Assembly (NCBI GenBank): GCA_951640165.1
Contig: OX621255.1
Location: 28,556,001 to 28,620,000 of the forward strand
Source of the DNA: Pseudoips prasinana
Taxonomy: Eukaryota > Arthropoda > Insecta > Lepidoptera > Nolidae
DNA length: 64,000 nucleotides
Direction of reading: 5' to 3'
Shown: one piece after another, positions 61,709-64,000 of the stretch
Numbering within the stretch: the first letter of the stretch is position 1
Layout of the letters: each line of letters opens with the position of its first letter
Position numbers and translations under genes: made by a program
The notes under the pieces: generated by a model
The model's database searches: none
Told to the model about the DNA's origin: nothing
Seen by the model: only the letters and a program-made list of their open reading frames with translations

Positions 61709-62068
61709 AGCAATGGAAAGGGCTATGCTTGGAGTTTCCCTGCGAGATCGAATCAGAAATGATGAGATCCGCAGGCGAACCAAAGTCACCGACATAGCCC
61801 TAAGAATTGCCAAGCTGAAGTGGCAGTGGGCAGGGCACATAGCTCGTAGAGCCGACGGCCGCTGGGGCAGAAAGGTTCTCGAGTGGCGACCACGAACCGG
61901 AAGACGCAGCGTGGGCAGGCCCCCTACAAGATGGACCGATGATCTTGTGCGGGTCGCTGGAAAACGCTGGATGCGGATAGCGCAAGACCGGCAATTGTGG
62001 AGATCTTTGAGGGAGGCCTTTGTCCAGCAGTGGACGTCTTTCGGCTGATATGATGATGATGATGATAT
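61709..62068 (+). mobile_element. RTE LINE 3' fragment with open C-terminal frame
   Basis: From 61713 it encodes the same 111-residue C-terminus as at 37353 (DRIRNDEIRRRTKV, GRWGRKVLEWRPR, QQWTSFG) with few changes, ending in TCGGCTGATATGATGATGATGATGA. The 5' junction, AGCAATGGAAAGGGCTATGC, equals that of the 37350 copy. Confidence 0.85.
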
Positions 62069-62074
62069 ATAATA

Positions 62075-63355
62075 GGTCTTTACCTATGAAATTGCCGTTT
62101 TGTATGAAAAAATTTAAACGAATTTTTTTCATGAATTTTTTTATTTGTATTAATCGAAGTAATCACCCATGCAATCAATGCATCTTTGCCATCGCAGTGG
62201 CAGTTTATTGATGCCCTTCTTAAAGAAATCAGCTGGACGGGAGGCAACAAATTCTTCAAAGGCATTTTGTACTGCCTCTCGGGTATTGAATTTTTTTCCC
62301 GCCAAGAAGTTATCCAAATTCTGGAAAAAGTAGTAGTCTGTAGGCGCAAGGTCTGGTGAGTAGGGCGGATGACGGAGAGCTTCCAACCCCAGTTCTTGCA
62401 ACTTGGAGACCGTCTGCTGTGCAGTATGAGGTCGCGCGTTGTCGTGCAGGAGCAGCGGAGACGAGCGATTGACCAATGCTGGTTGGAGATGCGCCAGCTT
62501 CTCCATCATTGTGCTCAGTTCTTCACAGTACACATCTGCAGTAATGCTCACCCCGTTTGGTAAGAAGCTGTGATGAATCACACCGGCGCTAGACCACCAA
62601 ACAGTGACCATCACTTTTCTAGGGGTAAGTTTTCGTTTAGGGCATTGTTTAGGTGCTGAACCAGGATCCAACCAACTTGCTGAGCGCTTGCGGTTATCAA
62701 ACAGAATCCATTTTTCATCGCAGGTAACAATGCGGTTCAAAATTCCTTCATTTGTGTGTCTGTTGAGCAGTGCAAGGCACGTCTCGACGCGTACTTCGCG
62801 CTGGCGATCATTGAGTTCGTGGGGCACCCATTTGTCAAGCTTTTTTACCTTGCCAATTTGACGCAAATGGACCAATATTGTTTTGACGCTAACGTCGAAA
62901 GCTGCTGCTAATTCAGCCGTAGATTGTGTATCATCAGCTTCCACAACCGCCTTTAATTCGTCATTGTCGACCAAAGTCTTCGGACGACCGCGAGGTTCAT
63001 TTTTCAGGTCGAAATTTCCAGAACGGAAGCGAGCAAACCAATAACAGGTGGTGCGTTGGTTTGTAGTGTTAGCTCCGTAAACGTCGTTGATGTTGCGTGC
63101 CGCTTGTGCCGCGTTGCTGCCACGACGGTACTCATATTCCATAATTACTCGAATTTTTAACGTATCCATGATGACGAAAAAGATTGAAATGCGATGAAAA
63201 TGTAACACTAATCAAAAAGAAATGACTACTTTTGGAAAAAAGAATCCATGTTTTTAAAATAAAATTAATTTGAAATTAGAATTCTTAGCCAAACAAAAAT
63301 TATTTTGATTTGAAATGGCCAGTACTGCAGAACGGCAATTTCATAGGTAAAGACC
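62075..63355 (-). mobile_element. Mariner element, complete, coding frame intact
   Basis: TIRs of about 30 bp (GGTCTTTACCTATGAAATTG at both ends, two differences near their inner part) are flanked by TA (62073-62074, 63356-63357). The 1281-bp length and the internal gene match a full mariner. The element lies 6 bp after the TGATGATG tail of an RTE copy. Confidence 0.95.
62150..63169 (-). CDS. Mariner transposase (D,D34D), apparently intact
   Basis: The 339-codon frame from the ATG at 63169 (the frame extends 13 codons further up) has the expected mariner size of about 345. N-terminal half: two helix-turn-helix regions (RRGSNAAQAARNINDVYG; TAELAAAFDVSVKTILVHLR) joined by the GRPKTL linker. 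Then the WVPHELND motif that precedes the catalytic domain. Catalytic residues: VTCDEKW, LLHDNARPHT and SPDLAPTDYYFF, with 34 residues between the second and third Asp. No stop or frameshift is present. The protein would bind the TIRs, excise the element and reinsert it at TA. The closest relative seen is the copy at 7796-8814. Regulation is not visible. Confidence 0.93.
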   Translation of the reverse strand: MDTLKIRVIMEYEYRRGSNAAQAARNINDVYGANTTNQRTTCYWFARFRSGNFDLKNEPRGRPKTLVDNDELKAVVEADDTQSTAELAAAFDVSVKTILVHLRQIGKVKKLDKWVPHELNDRQREVRVETCLALLNRHTNEGILNRIVTCDEKWILFDNRKRSASWLDPGSAPKQCPKRKLTPRKVMVTVWWSSAGVIHHSFLPNGVSITADVYCEELSTMMEKLAHLQPALVNRSSPLLLHDNARPHTAQQTVSKLQELGLEALRHPPYSPDLAPTDYYFFQNLDNFLAGKKFNTREAVQNAFEEFVASRPADFFKKGINKLPLRWQRCIDCMGDYFD

Positions 63356-63382
63356 TAATATATATATATACCAATACTTTGA

Positions 63383-63446
63383 CCAATACTTTGTCGCCGA
63401 CTACTACATACTATATATATATAGTTTTTCGGCGACAAAGTATTGG
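63383..63446. repeat. 18-bp perfect inverted repeat
   Basis: CCAATACTTTGTCGCCGA (63383-63400) and its complement (63429-63446) surround ACTACTACATACTATATATA-like DNA. An extra CCAATACTTTG precedes the left arm. Confidence 0.85.
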
Positions 63447-63459
63447 TTTTTCTACTAAC

Positions 63460-64000
63460 ACCAAAACTTAATACGTGTTCCATGTGAAAAAATTTCTAAC
63501 TCATGACGCGAACTGCATCCAAATCTGTTGCGTGGTGTAGGAGGAGTTACTGGCTATACATACAGACAGACAGCAAAGCGACTTTGTTTTATATAGCATA
63601 ATTAATATGTATTAAGTGTTTATAGTTTTGTAGTTGCAGTTTTGTAAATAGATTTAGATTTAGCTGTGCCCCGCGGTTTACCCGCGTTAAACTTTTGTGC
63701 ATGAACATGTCTGTTTGTCCTGGGTCTGGGTGTTTACAAAAGAAAAATATTATATCAGTTATCTGATGTCCATAGTACAGGCTCAGCTTAGTTTGGGATC
63801 AGACGGCCGTGTGTAAATAACTTCCCAGGATATTATTATTAAAATTAGGTTTTATTTTATTTTAAACTTCCATATGAAATTTATCTAACTCATGATGCGA
63901 ACCGCATTAAAATCTGTTGCGTGGTGTAGGAGGAGTTAGCGGCTATACAGACAGACAGAAAAGCGACTTGATTTTATATAACACAATAGATATTAATTAA
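63460..64000. repeat. Helitron- and SINE-like fragments at the window end
   Basis: 63490-63600 and 63885-64000 are copies of one sequence (TCTAACTCATGACGCGAACT, GTTGCGTGGTGTAGGAGGAG). Between them, 63664-63690 is a minus-strand Helitron-like 3' end (AGCTGTGCCCCGCGGTTTAC), and 63697-63838 is a 5'-truncated subtype 2 SINE. The last copy runs off the window. Confidence 0.55.

Noticed and set aside
62604..62861. Plus-strand frame inside the mariner
   Set aside because: It is antisense to the transposase and reappears in the other copy for the same reason.

Overview
This window is eukaryotic and almost certainly lepidopteran (moth or butterfly). The signs are RTE retrotransposon 3' ends with a TGATGATGA tail, tRNA-headed SINEs with boxes A and B, Helitron-like elements ending in CAGCTAG, and CR1/Jockey-group LINEs with TTATTA- or TTTGACTTTGAC-type tails. 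I could not recognise one host protein-coding gene. Nearly every long reading frame is a transposase or part of a LINE. The clade names are my recognition of motifs, not database results.

Layout. 1-7.1 kb: a long-TIR DNA element split by an RTE copy, two tRNA-SINEs, LINE 3' fragments, a GGTTCCGT-type repeat, and a 2.1 kb Helitron-like element (4956-7090) holding a ~140-bp tandem array and a Jockey C-terminus. 7.6-8.9 kb: a complete but frameshifted mariner. 9-20 kb: SINEs, a 3.2 kb heavily frameshifted EN-RT LINE (11.9-15.1 kb), a TIR element with TTA target duplication nested in an older repeat, and RTE pieces including one with a twin-priming-like inversion. 20.4-21.8 kb: a 5'-truncated LINE with an open RT frame inside a microsatellite. 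22-29 kb: SINEs, a tRNA-like sequence, several near-perfect hairpins, a Helitron-like element. 29.1-34.6 kb: a minus-strand LINE whose SGNH-like ORF1 is cut by a complete 1.58 kb Tc1 element. 35-38 kb: SINEs (one 5S-rRNA-like) and RTE. 38.4-43.7 kb: a full-length LINE with two open frames (307 and 970 aa), inserted into an older repeat. 44-51.9 kb: Helitron-like, SINE and RTE pieces, many nested. 52.6-57.5 kb: a second near-full-length LINE (ORF1 with one frameshift, ORF2 open at 981 aa). 59.4-61.4 kb: an internally deleted pogo/Tigger-like element. 62.1-63.4 kb: a complete mariner with an open transposase frame and near-perfect TIRs.

How they relate. The window reads as layers of insertion. 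Several junctions are clean enough to read target site, duplication and empty site directly: Helitron in SINE, Tc1 in LINE, LINE in Helitron, pogo in retroposon, Helitron in TIR element in repeat, RTE in TIR element. The LINEs supply reverse transcriptase; the tRNA-SINE tails resemble the 3' UTR of the LINE at 52-57 kb, which may be their partner. The two mariner copies look nearly identical, and the one at 62 kb could still encode transposase. The density of young nested elements and lack of host genes suggest heterochromatin or a degenerate chromosome such as a W, but this is inference only.
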